NCBI GenBank assembly: GCA_021234535.1
Contig: CM037830.1
Coordinates: forward strand, 1,028,170-1,092,169
Length of the DNA stretch: 64,000 bases
Direction: 5' to 3'
Origin: Stichopus chloronotus
Taxonomy: Eukaryota > Echinodermata > Holothuroidea > Aspidochirotida > Stichopodidae
The notes under the pieces are model-generated. The model saw nothing but the letters and a program-made list of their open reading frames with translations, made no database searches and was not told where the DNA came from. Every line of letters begins with the position of its first letter. Position 1 is the first letter of the stretch. Positions 25,092 to 39,359 of this stretch are shown piece by piece. The translations under genes and the position numbers were made by a program.

Positions 25092-26853
25092 CCAAATGCA
25101 CACACAGAACGTACGTACGTCCGTCGTTGAACTGCTGTAGGAAAAAACATAGGTAATGACACAAAGCATTCCATTTGGGTTTTTTTTTCAGAACATGAGG
25201 TGCTTTTGTCCTCAGATTGAAGTAATGTCTTTGCTGCCTTTCATTTATTTGGCACATTATAACGTTAGCATTCCTCAATATTCACAAAAAGCAACTCAAC
25301 TCAAAGAAAACGGATCGTGGAATTTGTAGCATCTGATACTTAATTTTGCAACAACAAAAGCTGTACGTGACCAGGTGATATTAATCACGTCCTTTATATT
25401 TTACACGTTGCTTTACCATGTCCTTTCATTTCCTTTGTCTAATTTGTAAATTAAAATTGAAATAATCATTGGTGTCACGGGTTTTAGAAGAGACATAAAG
25501 GAGGTCTTGAGTCAGTTAGTTGAAATCACACATGAGTGGACCACGAAGGTGTTGTCCTTGAGAACATTCCCCCCTAAGATAGCACCCCCCCCCCCCCATA
25601 AAAAGACCAGTACTACAATTTGACGGGATCAAATTTCTTTGAGGTAATGGCATAATATTTAGAATGTTAAGAATCTTTAACTTTTATGAAAACGAGCAAA
25701 CGTTGGCAGGGGCCTAGTTGATTTGCCAAAAAAAGAGTCATTGGATTATCAATAGTTGAAGCTATGCATTTTACGTGACCATTTTAAGATCAAGTTTATA
25801 CACAAATCATTCAAAACTTTCCTCTCTCCACATTGTCAGCTAACATCGAAATTATCCCTATCGCAGACTTACAAGGTAGTTGACAAAATTGCTCTGGCAG
25901 GAAATGTATCGCTTAAAGCGGTTTGAGGCGTTTTCTTGGGATAATGGCCACCTTGTGAGGGGTCTGAGTGGCAAAGTAAATTAGTCTAATATGTTTTGAG
26001 TATGACAACACATGGATTCTGAGGCCTACGGATGGCTTCATGGTGGCCTAAGGATGCAAATATGCTAAAATCGCGTATTTTTTTTTTTGGGGGGGTCGTC
26101 ACCCGGAGCTCTGTAGGGGTGTTGTCCCTGTAAACCATGAATGTAATGCCCACTAAAAATGCAAGAAGGTTTAACAATAAATGTTACACAAATCATAAAT
26201 GTAATAACTTTTAACCATTAATGTAATAACTGACTCCACCCACAAAATGTAATAATTTTTAAACATAAACCTAGTATCTATAAATCTAATAGAAAGTCTG
26301 AAAACGTCGACACACATTTCAGCAATTTGCCTTTAGTGTCTGAGGCTATTTTCGATGCATTGCTGTATAGTGTCTGATATACAATAAAGGGGACTTCCCG
26401 CCGTGTATAGCCATATGCTTTGTTAGGTAGGTATATGAGTTGCATGGTTTCGACGGCATTTTGGTCGTTTCAGTTGCTTGTGCAGATCTAGTCAATTACT
26501 CAGTGTTTTATTTCTTGTTGTTTTTAAGTGGGTGGGGGGATACAGTGATACTCAAAAATGTAGAGACCATCTCGCAGTGACACTTTGTATTCTCATATAA
26601 AACATTGTTTCAAAGTATATATCCATGCTATTTAATTTCCAGCCTGCCTATATTTCACCATACATCGTTAGCTGGAACCTATTGGTATACAAAGAATCAG
26701 TGACACTAGAAACCTGACTGCGGTCAAATCAAACAGGTACTGCACCCTTGCCTTTAGTTCCGGATTTATCTAGGGGAATGAAAGCACAAACTAATGTGGA
26801 GACAATGTGTGTGCGTCCTCGAAGTGAAACGTACAGACTAATCTTTCACTTAC
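25092..26853. other. Intron between protease exons 2 and 3; no gene seen
   Basis: Short homopolymer runs (C11 near 25,587; T9G6 near 26,090) and AT-rich filler. No exon or known element recognised. Confidence 0.5.
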
Positions 26854-27140
26854 CATAATAGTGTGTTCTACCCCAGCCAGTGATATAACAGTTTGTGTAT
26901 CTTTGCGATTCGTCACCATTTGTCTTATTTGGGAGACATACTGGTCTAACATAGTCAGTAGCGTTGATGATGGGTTCCGACAGTTTTAGTAAGGCAATGT
27001 CATTGTCAAATGATCTTGGCTGATATCCTGGGTGGACTATAATTCGCTCAATCTGTCGCCTTATTGCTGTGCTATCATAGTCATTTCTTCGCACCGTACC
27101 TAAAAGAACTGAATCAAGATTCTCTTTTTTCCCCGGATCT
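26854..27140 (-). CDS. Serine protease exon 2: catalytic Asp
   Basis: A 287-nt exon with acceptor TTCTTTCAG and donor GTAAGT. The first base completes the Gly codon left open by exon 1 (AAHCV-G-DPGKKENLDSVLLG), which fixes the acceptor at 27,140. An alternative acceptor inside the exon (27,091) would drop this loop and is disfavoured. It encodes the loop before VLLGTVRRND, then RIIVHPGYQ, FDNDIALLKL with the catalytic Asp102, VRPVCLPN (Cys122, partner of the activation-peptide cysteine) and TNCYITGWGRT (Cys136). It is separated from exon 1 by a 6.1-kb intron containing a decayed hAT-like element. Two N-glycosylation sequons (INATD, NKTNG) are visible. Confidence 0.93.
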
Positions 27141-29775
27141 CTGAAAGAAGGAAATAGTATGATGTTAAGCGTTATGATAGGATTAGGAAAATGAACTACT
27201 TAATAAGCATCTTTTACTTCTTTAAAGTCTGAGAGTCCATTTCGAAAAATCGTTTACTTCTGCTACGTAGGTATACACTCATGAACTTAACAAAACTCTT
27301 AAAGTTGGAATATGATTTCTACTGGGAATATGATTCTGTTGGAAATTTGAAAGAGGATGCACTCATCTTCCTTATATGAAAATTGTCTCAACATTTTTGT
27401 TGGCCCTATAAATTTCAGACGTGCTGAGAAAGCAGAGCAGTCAATCACCGTTGAATGAAATCAAACAGACAGGTGGAAATAGATATAAATTTTCATTTAT
27501 GCAAAAATGGGGCTTAAGCAATGTCTTTTGTAGTGGCTCTTACATATTCTGGTGAATTTGACTTGTAAATGACAATTTTTCCACTCATATTCCGGCTTAA
27601 ACAATCACAAAATTGTATTGGCCCATAATTTATCCACGACAATCCGGCATATCATCTAATCCACGTAGGTCTTCTGATTCAAGTATCAAAATTCTCGTTG
27701 TCGCACCCTCCTAAAATACATTGTCTTTGTAAACAATACACGTATATTACAGTATGGAATGAAAAGTAGTGGGGTTGAACAAAATTGAAAATGTTCTAAT
27801 TACAAATATTAAGATGTATGAGGTAATGAGATGAAAGTAAAGCGATGTCTTACGAACATTTAAGCAACGTAGAATTTTGGTAAAAGTAAACGCTTGCATA
27901 TACTTTTTATTAGATTTTTTATGTAAATAGTTTATGACTTTTAATTCTGAAACGGAATGAGTGTATTTCTTCCTGTTACCCTGCAAGTGATCCAGACTGT
28001 TCATCCGGGATTCTTTTCAGGGAATTAATTACAGTAGCCTTTATAGATATTGTGTTTCCACATGTTGAGGGAGTGTGTCCTATTCGGATTTTTAGCTGCA
28101 AACAGAGAGTATCTTATCTAATTTGTATTGTTTATTGAAACAGGAGTGTCGACACTTGGTCCGATTAGATCATTCCCTGAAAGTTGTTTACATATATGCA
28201 GTTTGTATGAGTACGATAACAACATTTAAAGTAAAGTTAAGATAAAGTCATTATGATATTTACATGTATATTACCTTTTCAGTTTACAGCGCAGTATCAA
28301 ATAATACTAGCCTTTACTGCCCCTTTTTAACATTACCTTACATCTTCCTGTTTCTATTGGCTGTTCTCCTCCTTAAACATCGACAACAAAAACTGAGATT
28401 GCCAGGGCAATAACCATTATCACATTGATCATGTATATATCTACTCTATAAAGGTGGCCATTGTTTTTAATCAAGGGGCCACATTGGTACCTTAAACTTC
28501 ATGGCGAGCAGCGTAGGTTGCAACCCTCTATTACCCATATAGTTTTACTTTCTGTATACTGCACAAAAATGTCACAAAAATGAAACTTTTAACCAATAAA
28601 CCAATCGAATTGTATGAATGAAGTAGTAGTGTGCACACAGAACTATCTGTGACAAAGTGAGATGCAAACAAAATGAAACATCCGGCACTATCGGGGATTT
28701 GACAACAAAATATTAATTATCCTTGATGAGCGCTTATACATAAATGAAATCTGTCCTTTTACTCTTTCGTTCATTTTTTTTTTCATACCCGTAATTCTTG
28801 GTTTCCTCTTTAAAAAGGGTTTGGGGAGCACGTTGCCCCTACGCATACCGCATTTGGCCCGCATACCTCATTTTGCCCATGGCTGCCTGTTGGCCACCCC
28901 TTCTAAAGATTAATTGGTCATCTGTAAGTCAAACTTGTAATTTGCAGCCCAATATTGCACAATCTGTTTATCAGCTTTTGAGGATATTCTACTTGGGTTG
29001 TTTGTGATCGAAGTAAGAAGAGTGAACTTTTTTAAATATTATTCGCAGTTAACCAGCAGTTTAACAATTGGAATATTGCCAATTTGCAACTGAAAGATAA
29101 TTGCTTGGATACTAAAATGTATAATATGTTACGCGTAGGGCAATCGGTTTAAATATAAAAGAACACATGAAATTCATGACAAGCAAGATCGCAATTTTTA
29201 GGTCTACAACGGAGAGGAACTTTTTAGCTTGACCACTTGTCTCTAATCTCAAATCTACTGAAAACCAGAAGACACAAATACATTGTGGTTTGGATGATTC
29301 TCTTCAGCGCTGGCAACATTCTGTGTTGAGTTTCAGGGAGGTTAAGCGTGGACCTCAGTGATCGCCGTCCTGGGAGAGGGCTCTAAGAGGAGGGGTACCC
29401 GCTCCCCTTTGAGAAATTTTTGCTCATATAAGGTGCCTCAGATGCAGACTGGTGCAATATTTTGTCAAGATTTCGTCTGAGAGTATCTTGAGAAAATTTT
29501 TCCAAGATGTTTTCCAAGATGTTATTGATAAATCATTACTTTCTTATTTCTTAGTTAAAACAATGACATAAACCACCAAAATGACAGTCTATCAAGGTTG
29601 ATAGAAGCTCTCTCTCCCATTACAGTACCTATGATGGTGACCGCTTAAAACTAAAAAGGCAACATTAATAACATATATAACAGTTTAATTCTAAATGATG
29701 TACCTGTATTGTAAAAGTGTGAAAATAGTAATAATTAAAACTGGCATTCCTGGAGGTTTATTCACTTTGTAAAAA
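27141..29775. other. Intron sequence, no gene seen
   Basis: No splice-bounded exon or domain. A short stretch at 29,390-29,500 is related to the 17.9-18.6 kb repeat family. Confidence 0.5.
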
Positions 29776-30360
29776 CTAAACTCTAGTAGGGACTGGTACT
29801 TTCTGCATGCTTAAATCTTTCTGGCTGCTGCGTCTTGGGCTGACTAGAATTCTGTAGGGCAGAGTACGTTGCCCTTTTAGCAGTACTGATATGTTTGCTA
29901 TATAATCTCTTGTAACAGGGGTACATGAAAGAATTTCTCCACTAATATTGGAACCAAAGTCTTCTGAATTCATGCTGAATTTCAATTCAATTGTTGCCTT
30001 TCTTACACTGCTAAATGCCCGTTCACATTCTGCATTAGAATGAGAAATAACCAAAGATTCGTTTCATTACGGGGTTTGGGACAGGGTTTGGATATTTCAA
30101 CCTACTGGTACCAGGTTCCTTTAGCTGACCAACTGAATTGCCACAGCTTATCCACTCTGTCTGCTTCTGCTGCTAGTTTTTGAAGTGTCATCGACCTGGT
30201 AATTGAAGATTAATTTCCAGAGTGTCCACGTCTGAAGTAACATACATGGAAACCTCCTCACAAAGTACGGAATCGATTCAAAAGTCTTTCTTACTTTTAA
30301 GGAAACATCTAAGATTTCAGCATGGAGTGCATCAGTTACTGGCCAACTTAGCATGCCATC
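29776..30360 (-). pseudogene. Decayed hAT-like transposase, C-terminal part
   Basis: Minus-strand fragments in two frames match the C-terminal hAT dimerisation region. KLAAEADRVDKLWQF (about 30.15-30.18 kb) resembles the D-x-x-W block, and ISHSNAECERAFSSVRKA (about 30.0 kb) resembles the classic SNA-ER-FS-VRK motif. A frameshift and stops lie between them. Upstream minus-strand frames (30.33-30.57 and 30.66-30.99 kb) may be earlier parts but carry no motif I recognise. It sits in the 6.1-kb intron between protease exons 1 and 2. Confidence 0.75.
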
Positions 30361-31169
30361 TCATAGAAATTTCTTGCAGAAGTATAAAATGTTTAATGTC
30401 TGCTTGAGTAAGCAAGGTCACTGAATCTACAGGCTTTGCATCTTGGCTTCTAATGATTGATCTTTCAGACAGTTTATGGCATCTGACCCTGGCACCATCC
30501 TTTTGGTTCTTTCTTTTAGTGTGCTCAACTTCAGTATCAACTACTGATGGAACTATAGCTGGCTTCACAAATCTAATGGGAATTTCTTTGAATACCGTCT
30601 TTAGTTCACTGCAAAGGATATGAACGCATGACTCATCTCTTTGTAGCAGTAAGTTGGCTGTATTAAATATATTTGCATACCGTAGAAATTAACAAAGTAA
30701 CTTTGTATGTGGTGATACAAACCATCTCTTCGCTCCTTGGCCTTTGCAACTTGGCACTGATGCTTGCCTTTTTTCTTTCACATTTGCGTTTTACTGGTTT
30801 GGATGGCTCTACATGTACTTTACGTTTACAAGCATCAGAGGAATGATACGCAACATTCTGTGTCGATGCTATTGCCTTATCTGAAGAGGAACTTCGATCA
30901 AGAGCAGTAGATAAAGCTAAACTTGGCCATGAGAAGCATTTCTTGTTTTCTGTAATATGATCAGGTCGCCGACTTAGACATAGCAATCGCTATACACGTA
31001 ATGACATCTGCTTAAATTAGGTGACGTCCTGTAGGCATCATGTCTCAGTATGCACACTATACTACTAAAGAGATATGTCTAACCTCTCTATCTTGCGTTG
31101 CCATAAATGTGTGTATTGTTTACACAAACCTAACCTTATTGAATAAAATGGCCTCCACAAAATATACTA

Positions 31170-32110
31170 TATTTTTGGTCAATGTGGTACACCTACAAAA
31201 CAACTGAGTTCAGTGCTATCCTTACAATATTGCATTTACAAACTTCTCAAAATTTAACCTCAATTTGACCTCAAATGCCCTTTGATATTCTCAAAAACAA
31301 AATATATTTATACTCAGAGTGGTGAACCTACATACCATATGCAATATCTGTCCAAGGTTACCTTGAGATAACACGTTTGCAATGCTTTAATCTTTAACCT
31401 TCAGCAAAGACACAAGGCCGTTGTTTCACTAAATGTGATACAAATACATACTAACTGCCAGAACTATCAAAAGTTCCTTCGTGAGATCGTGTTTACAAGG
31501 TTTTCACAATGTGAGCCCTGTTGACCTCAATGAACTTCGACTTTCACCAAAACGTAATAGGGGTCTTGTGTTGAAGGTGGTTCACCCACACGTAAATGTT
31601 AGATTTTCCCAGTTTCCGTTATTGACATATTGTGTTTACGAGGCTTTCACAATTTCACCAGTTAACCCCAAATGATATTTTACATTCACCAAAACATTAG
31701 GTTGTTGTACCCACTGTGGCGCACATACATGCCATATATGAGATCCGTCCACAGCACGCTTCCCTTATGTCTGTTATTTACCATTTAACCCCTGTTGATC
31801 TCAAATAACCTTTAACCTCCACCAAAACATTCTTGGGATCCTTGTACTCAATGTAGTACACATTCATTTCATATATGAGATCTGTGAAAGCTCCGCTTCA
31901 TGAGATATTGAGCTTACGATGATTTTATAATTTGACCCTCTGGACCCTAAATGACCCTTGAACTGCAAGAAAAACAATAGGTTTATTGCACATAGTTTGG
32001 TGCACCTAAACAAATGATATTTGACCTCCACCAAGAACAATAGCGTTATATTACACGTGATGTGAAAGCTGCCAAAGCTTCCCTTCTTGAGAAATCGTGT
32101 CTGCAAAGTC
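31170..32110. repeat. ~140-bp DR1-type repeats, about six degenerate units
   Basis: Recurring AATGTGGTACACCTAC, CATACCATATGCAATATCTG, TCCAAGGTTACCTTGAGATA and GTTGACCTCAA/AAATGACC blocks. Most half-sites are degenerate here (for example AAATGCCCTTTGAT). Confidence 0.75.
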
Positions 32111-33282
32111 AGTAAGAAAGTAAGGAAAGAAAATTGTACACAGATAAAGAAACAATAAAACGTGGCAAAAGGATAAAAAAGGATAAATGGGATAAAAGAG
32201 TCGACGGTTACGGGATCAAAAACATTGTCCTGCCACTTCGGGGTATCACTGCGTTGTTAATGATTGCATTGAAAGGAGTGGTCATCATTTTGGTACACTA
32301 AACAATTAGATGAAAATACAGAGGCATGACTCTACCAAAACTATCTAACAGTAAATCAATATGAAACCGACACTGCCAAAGGTGGTTCAGTAAAGGCAAC
32401 GATATCATCACATTAGCATATGATTGTGTTTTTAGTTTTCAATACTGAGCTTACGAAACTGATTGCGAGTGTAAGGAAAACCAGAAGGCTAAAGTGATGT
32501 TTGGTCTAAAGTTTTTTTTTTTTTTTTTATTTCTACATTTACGCGAGTTTGTTCAAAGATAGAATACGCCATTCAGAGAACAAAAATGACAGTAAACACT
32601 TTGAAAAGAAACGGGAAGTGGCGTAGAACAATAAAGAAAATCAACATCTCTTACTATAAGCGTTTACATGATGAATATGAGATGTCAGGGAATGATTTCG
32701 GCGTCAGTGATCACCTTTGTTTAAGAACCGAATATTCAACAGAAATGTACTTTCCACAGGCTGGTTCAGAGAAGGTCCGAACGGTTAAAATGAATGAAAA
32801 CTGTCACCTATTTAAAAGTCGTATTCTATACTCTTGTCCTTCTGCTAGAAGACTTTGAAATCGTATAGCAGGATTATCACCTGAAACCGATTTATTACCC
32901 ACGTTGTCGGAATGGTGTACGTAAGAGACATACTAAACTTTTGGACATGAAATTTGAATCTATTTACTGTTTGCCTATGTACGCAATTACTTCAATGCAA
33001 CACTCCCACTAACGTAGCGTGAAATAACACTCACTAGTCGTCGGCATACATTGCACTGCTATAACCAGCCCCGTTTCACCCCTTTGCCCCTTCCTCATTC
33101 ACTGCAGCATGACACATTTATGAATTAAAAGGTAAACTAATTGAAGTTTTGCAAGACACGGTCTGTTAACTTTCTGTCTGCATCTGAGAATTTGCATCAA
33201 GTTGCTTCTCACATTTTGGCTCATGCCGTCATATTGATCTTGTCTTTGACTAGGAGTTAATTACTATATTCATTCCACATAC
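32111..33282. other. Intron sequence, no gene recognised
   Basis: A plus-strand frame of 90 codons from an ATG at 32,586 has no family signature, and no splice sites were assigned. T18 tract near 32,513. Confidence 0.4.
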
Positions 33283-33451
33283 CCAACACAATGTGCAGCG
33301 GTCATTGCCCATCTTTCGGAGATGAGGATAGCACCGCAGAGCCATGATCTGTATTCAAGGAGAGCCTGCCAAGGCCAGCTGCCTGGTAGAGACTGATGAC
33401 CTCCGACGATACGCGATGATGACAACGGAAACAATGGATTTCTACCACAGT
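33283..33451 (-). CDS. Serine protease exon 1: activation site and catalytic His
   Basis: A 169-nt exon, acceptor ...ATATTTTAG, donor GTATGT, entering in phase 1 and leaving in phase 2. It encodes CGRNPLF, an activation loop ending SSSR, then the mature start [14 protein letters not shown], and [11 protein letters not shown] carrying the catalytic His (chymotrypsin His57) with Cys42 and Cys58. The Cys of CGR would pair with the Cys of VRPVC in the next exon, keeping the N-terminal region tethered after cleavage, as in matriptase, hepsin and ovochymase-type S1A proteases. Cleavage after Arg implies activation by a trypsin-like enzyme. Chymotrypsin-fold identity is certain; the natural substrate is unknown. 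Confidence 0.93.
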
Positions 33452-34413
33452 CTAAAATATTGCAAAGCAGAACAATGAAATCATTCACATATAAATGTTT
33501 TGACATCGCTCTCTAAAAGAGTATTCTATTCTGTTTAAAAGTTAAAAGCAGAAAAACATCAGAAATACAAGAAGAGTGCAAATACTCAGTTTGTATGATA
33601 TTATTCAATATAATTAATCGAAGACATGACTAATTTACACTTCAGATAATGTTGTTTATGTAGTCCCATTTCGTTACCTCGGAGAATGCAAACGTAAATT
33701 GTGTTTAGAGTTCGATCTATATTGAATGTATGATACTAGTCATTCTGCGACAGAACTACAAATTTCTGAGACCAGTTACGAATAATTACTATAAATAAGA
33801 GACAGGATTCTCTACCTCCATATCGGAGTTACGAACAAAAAGTCCCTGTTATGAGTCTTGTGATGCAGACTTGTCAGAAGACAATGTTTCATTTGTTTAG
33901 CACTTCTCATAGATACAGCATAAGATTCCTACCTAAGTTAAAATAGAAAACTCGACACATATCAGTCGACGGTGAATACGTTTGTCCCAATCGTATTAGA
34001 GAACTCAAGCCATTGTTAATTATCTAGGAAATTAATAACTTGAGACATAAATTTAAGTTTCATTTTTTTTATGTTGTGAAGGATTTAATGTTATATATTT
34101 TGTTCATTCACGCTTTGTCAGTCTACTGCAGGTTAGTATAATTTACAGAATTGATTCATTACATCACAATCGGCAATAACATGACGAAGTGAAATATAAA
34201 AGTAAAAGATATAAAATATTTAAGTATCTTACCAAAATAAAACATCGATAATAAACACACGAATTAAAACTTTCAAACTGGAATAAATAGGAATGGTGGG
34301 AAAACCTGATGACGATGATGAAATAAAGAAGAGAAGTTGATGAATCTTCATCAGAGCTCAAGACAAATGGTGAGATTCCAGCATCCAAATGTTCTAAAAT
34401 AAAGTTTACTTAC

Positions 34414-34488
34414 CTATATCCACTGGAAATTGTACCACCGGCTCTTCGGTGACATGTTCAGCATTCTCTTCGGTAAGAGTTTCTACCT
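34414..34488 (-). CDS. Short acidic linker exon before protease domain
   Basis: A 75-nt phase 1-1 exon with a pyrimidine-rich acceptor (CTCAAATACTCCTTCAG) and a strong donor GTAAGT. It encodes about 25 residues rich in Glu and Val (containing TLTEENAEHVTEEPVVQF) and ends PVDI. The last base G joins AC of the next exon to give Asp just before the CGRNP that starts the protease exon. It has no cysteine and no known domain. Its role is probably a flexible stalk between the EGF-like module and the protease activation cysteine. The strong splice sites and exact phase match make it a credible exon despite its size. Confidence 0.7.
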
Positions 34489-37105
34489 CTGAAGGAGTAT
34501 TTGAGAGAGACAAAGCGGAAGTGATGTCTCAATAAAAGAAAGATATACACACACCAGCTGACATCAGATGATTTGATACGATGGTAACATTGTATGCAAC
34601 ATATAATATTTATACCGTTCGCCACCACTCGTGATTCCATCCAGCGGCATAAGATGGTGTGAACGCAATACCACCCATGATTTCACATTGATGTACATTA
34701 TTGGCCAAATTATCGTCAACAAATGCTGTACTTGTGTAAAGGAGCAATACGCGGTGAATATATCAACGATAGATAAAGTTTATATTCGCCGCATTTATTC
34801 TTTGCTTTGACATCGTAGAGTTCTAAGCTTCTCCTACCAGGAAACTACTAAATGATGCATTGCATTTCGCCTAGCAATATACAGGCATCACCCCGCTGGA
34901 TCGAGGAGTTATTATACAAACTAAACAAACGCTGCTTTTCATTCAGAATGAACAATGGATTAAGAAAGACAACGAACATTTTAATGGTACCATGGGTTCA
35001 TACGACGGCGCAGAATGGTGTGAACTAGTGGTTACGTGTCTACTAGCTCAACTAAAACCCGAAAATCAATCGGACTCTTCCGAGACGACGGCCTGGCAGG
35101 AACTTACCAACCGTCCCTCAAACCAGGAAATACCCCACTGTATGTGAATGCAAGAGCAATCACCCCCTCCCCCCCCCCCCAACACGTGTAACCGCAGAAG
35201 TAAAGTCGATTGCCCGTTAGAGAAAAACTGCAGAGCAGCAAATATTGTATACAGTAGCAAGCTACTGTGACAACAAATGACAGCGAGGAGACATATGCAG
35301 GTGTAACCGAGGCCACTTTCAAGATAAGACTCAAACGACCGTCAGTCCTTCAACAGGGAAAGGTACGGAAACTACACGGAATTGTCACAAAATACTTGGT
35401 CTCTCCAAGACAATAGCAAGCCTTGGATTTCAAAATTAACTGGAAAATCTTAAGAAGTGCTTCGTTGCAATCTATGTACAATGGAAACGTATATTATTAT
35501 TCGCCATCAAACGATGGCGTCCCAACTGGTCAGCACGTGCCAACATGTGTCACAATTCAAGCTTTTAAACTACACCGACGTAACCTAGGCAACCGAGGGC
35601 AAATACTCAAGCACAGGAGATGTTTCCTATCGTTACAGAGTCGGATAATTCTCTGATGAGAGGAGACGTTTAAACACATCTCTGTAAGACAGACTTGTAG
35701 GAATTAATGAGGCGAAGTAAACTATCTAACGCTCATGTATTTTATATACATATATACATTAGCTGGTGCTATAGTGGTGCTGCAGTTATTATTCAAGCTT
35801 ACCACCATCATTATACAAAAGAGTTTGATAACTTGTCCAGGAATTAATGAGTACTTGGCAAGGAAAGAAATTATTGATCAGTATTGACCGAACCAAGTGA
35901 TAACAGAGCGGTATAACCTGCGACTTTCTAATATTGGACCTGCGCTGAACAAAAGGATATTAAGTAGCATTTGGGGTAACTTGTAGAACTGACATGTTGA
36001 CTTATTATTGTTGACTTGTTATTTTTATTATTATTATTCCTATAGCAAATTGCAATTAAGTGTATTTGTTAAAGTGCACGTGATCTCAACCAATTGCTAT
36101 ACCCGACAGCTGACGTTGTTGATCAGCGTGGAATGATCATATATACAGTTACTTGGATTATTCGACCTGCTACACACCAAACGGGTAGACCTGCAGACCT
36201 CTGTTTCTTTGCTGGTGCAAATCAACAAAGGATTTAGTTGCCAACAATATTACGGTACTGTAATACATTTGAATTTTTGGGAAACCAATATACCAAACCC
36301 ATTATTGTCAGATGTCTTTACTGGGGCTCAGAGTAGTATCACATAGATGGCATACAATACCAATTGGTCATATTCGTAAACACAAGGTATGTATTAAAAA
36401 AGATTGACCAGGCTGACTCTTATTCCACAGAATTCACACTTACTTTCTTTACTTAAGGGCTGACTTACATTTTCGAAAATAAAATATCTGTTTTTATGAC
36501 AATACAACGGATTGGAAAACGAGAGCAGATTGATGTTGTTCATATCCAGCTCAATAATGTCAGTAAGCAAACGTAAGCCACCATGACAGTATACGTGCGA
36601 GTTATGTCTTACTTCACAACAGTAAAAATGTCGGAACCATGAACAATTTTAGTTTAAAAAGCAATAAAAACTGTCATCCTGATAAGGTGGCCAGATGAGG
36701 ACGAGTAGTTTGATTTTCATAGGATCGAATCTAAGAAAGCCGTAATGTGTGTTGTTTTACTTCCATTTACTGTTTAACTTTAATTTAGACACAGACAATT
36801 TGCAGATTTCGTTCTAAGCTAAGGTGACTTTCTTTTACTGTATTTCGTTTCACTGTAGATTAGTAGTACTATCTAATTCCGATAGACAGTATAGAGTGAA
36901 TACCCTGAAATATACGAATAAAATCAAGAACAAATCATCCCTTACGAACTTAATATGACTCACTTGATTGTAGGAAGTAGGCAACTTCCTATATGAGAAA
37001 ACTGTCGTTACATTACACAATAACCAATGAACATTCCGTGACACCACCTACGTGACTATAAAAACCACATTCTGTGCATGTGGTAAGGGAAAAATTCCCA
37101 CCAAA
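34489..37105. other. Intron sequence, no gene recognised
   Basis: No domain-bearing exon on either strand. C and G runs near 35,170 produce glycine-rich frames that are not credible. Confidence 0.4.
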
Positions 37106-37552
37106 GTATGCTAAAATACACAGAGTTGATGCTGTCGATTATTATAGAACACTATATCGTGCGACTTTCGTTATTGTATTTCAACAGCTTGATGCAATTC
37201 TGTACAAAAAAACACCCCTCTCCCTCTCACACTTTGTCCACTTCATTCCAATATATTTGTAAGGCACTTTTGTCTTTTAGTTAGTCCAACAAAATAATTG
37301 TGTTGAACGGTACCGACAATAAAACCATAGTGTGTGGTATGCTAAAATACACATTTGATGCTGTCGATTATTATATCGTGCGAATTTCGTATATTTGAAC
37401 AGGCTGATGCAACTTCCGTACCTGAAAAAAAACCCCTATCCCTCTCGCTCTTTGTCCAATCCATCTACTATATTTGTAAAGACATTTTTGTGTTTCACTT
37501 AACAAAGTAATTGTGTTGAAAGGTACCGACAATAAAACTATAGCGTGTGGTA
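37106..37552 (+). repeat. Tandem duplication, two ~220-230-bp units
   Basis: Unit one (37,106-37,336) and unit two (37,337-37,552) both start GTATGCTAAAATACACA and share GATGCTGTCGATTATTATA, TCCCTCTC and GTACCGACAATAAAAC near the end. Unit two has small deletions. Confidence 0.85.
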
Positions 37553-38950
37553 ATCTCGAGTCATTCTTTATATATAACCTCTACGTCAGGGACTTTCTTC
37601 TGCTTTTCCCACCAAATACTGCACTGCGCATGAGTCCAACCGTTTGACCTACACCTTGCTTGTCACAGTAAAAATTAACACTTAGACCAGCGGTTCCCCA
37701 CGGGAGTGTTACCGCCCAAGGGAGAGACGTTTAGTACATCAGGTGGAGGTAAATGTCAGGAGCGGAAGGGGGACGTTGGAAAATTTAGAGCAGACTATGA
37801 AAGAAACAAGAAACTTTTCACTTCGATTACTTTGCAATTAATTTTCTTATATAGTTTAAGTCAACAACATGCGACATTCAATTAATTCGTCATGTTATAC
37901 CCTAAACTTGGTGAGAAAATTTATCATGTTGTCTCAACTCATTTGACACTAAAGAAGCTGTTGCTATAGCACATGTATTTAAGTGTCACAATAATTCGAC
38001 TACATGCATTCTAATTGGTAGTTGATGAGCACGGTGTGGGAGCAGTTTCCCAACATCATTCGACGAAAGGGGACGATTGAGTAACACTGATTTAAACCGT
38101 CAGAGTAACGCCTTTACCTCCTTTACCTATCGATAAACACATTTTATAAAGCGCAGAATTAGCTTCTTCCGATTATATCCTCTACAAATTAGAGCATTGC
38201 AAATTACAGCATTGCATTTTTATTATAAGACGAACTTAATTGATAATGTATTGACACTTGTCAAGTTGTTATGGTTAATGAAACTAAAAACTTGGTTTAT
38301 CAGTGGCAAACCATTATCGGTCGATGAATCGGCTTCATAGGCATTACTTTCTTACTTTTTTTCACCATTAGTTTCAAATGATAGTACGCAATCCCCGTAG
38401 AACCAGATAACACGGTTACTTCCTTCATTCCCCGGTTATTATTATCCAACACATTTTCATATCAGAGTAGTGTACTGGCATTTCATGAGTGTGTTCATCC
38501 CTACAAAGGAAACTGTTCATTAGTATAATTTTTTAAGGCAATTTCCAGCGTGACAGGCAGGAAAAGATATATTTGTTAAAGAATATTTACTACATTTCAG
38601 CTACATTTCACAGGTGAGAGAGAAATTACTCTCGCCGCATTTAAGAGTAGCAACCTTGTGTCAAAAACACCAAAATAGTTTGTTACTGTTATTCAGCATA
38701 GTGCAGAAACTTAGACATGAAGGAAGCAACGTGCAAGGTGGGGGGGGGGGGGTAAATTTACACCAAAATTGACACACTACGGGAGATATTTTAGGGTTAG
38801 TCCAACATGTAATAGAGTTCAGTTTAATGGTTAGCATTAACATATCGCAATCAAATGAAATGAACACTTCAACACGGGGAGGGGATCCCCTGTTTACAGT
38901 AACAGGCGGGACATTTCTAACGTGACTGGCGGGACAAGCTCCAACGGGTA

Positions 38951-38988
38951 TGTTCGTTGTTGTTGTTGTTCGTTGTTGTTGTTGTTCG

Positions 38989-39038
<50 letters not shown>
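38951..39038 (+). repeat. (GTT)n microsatellite
   Basis: GTT units interrupted twice by a C early in the tract, then about 17 uninterrupted units. Confidence 0.95.
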
Positions 39039-39359
39039 AATTTAGTCTTTGTTTTGTGTTTCCGATCATAACATTTTGTGCAGAAAACATTATTTTTGCA
39101 CAGGAGTTTAAAAAGTGTAAAAAAGTAAGGTTTCTTTACTTTTTTTTATTTCTTGAACTTTTGAACTCGTTGGACTTAGCATTGTAAAGCAATCTTATTG
39201 CTTTCTTCTACAAACATTAACTGAATGAATATTGCTTATACGTATTCCCCACACTTCTAAAGATTTTTATAGTTGACATAAGGGACAATCAAAGAGTTCA
39301 ACAGTGTTTTCATTGATCTAGCAGCCAACAGTTCTCTCAGATTACACATAACCCCAGTA

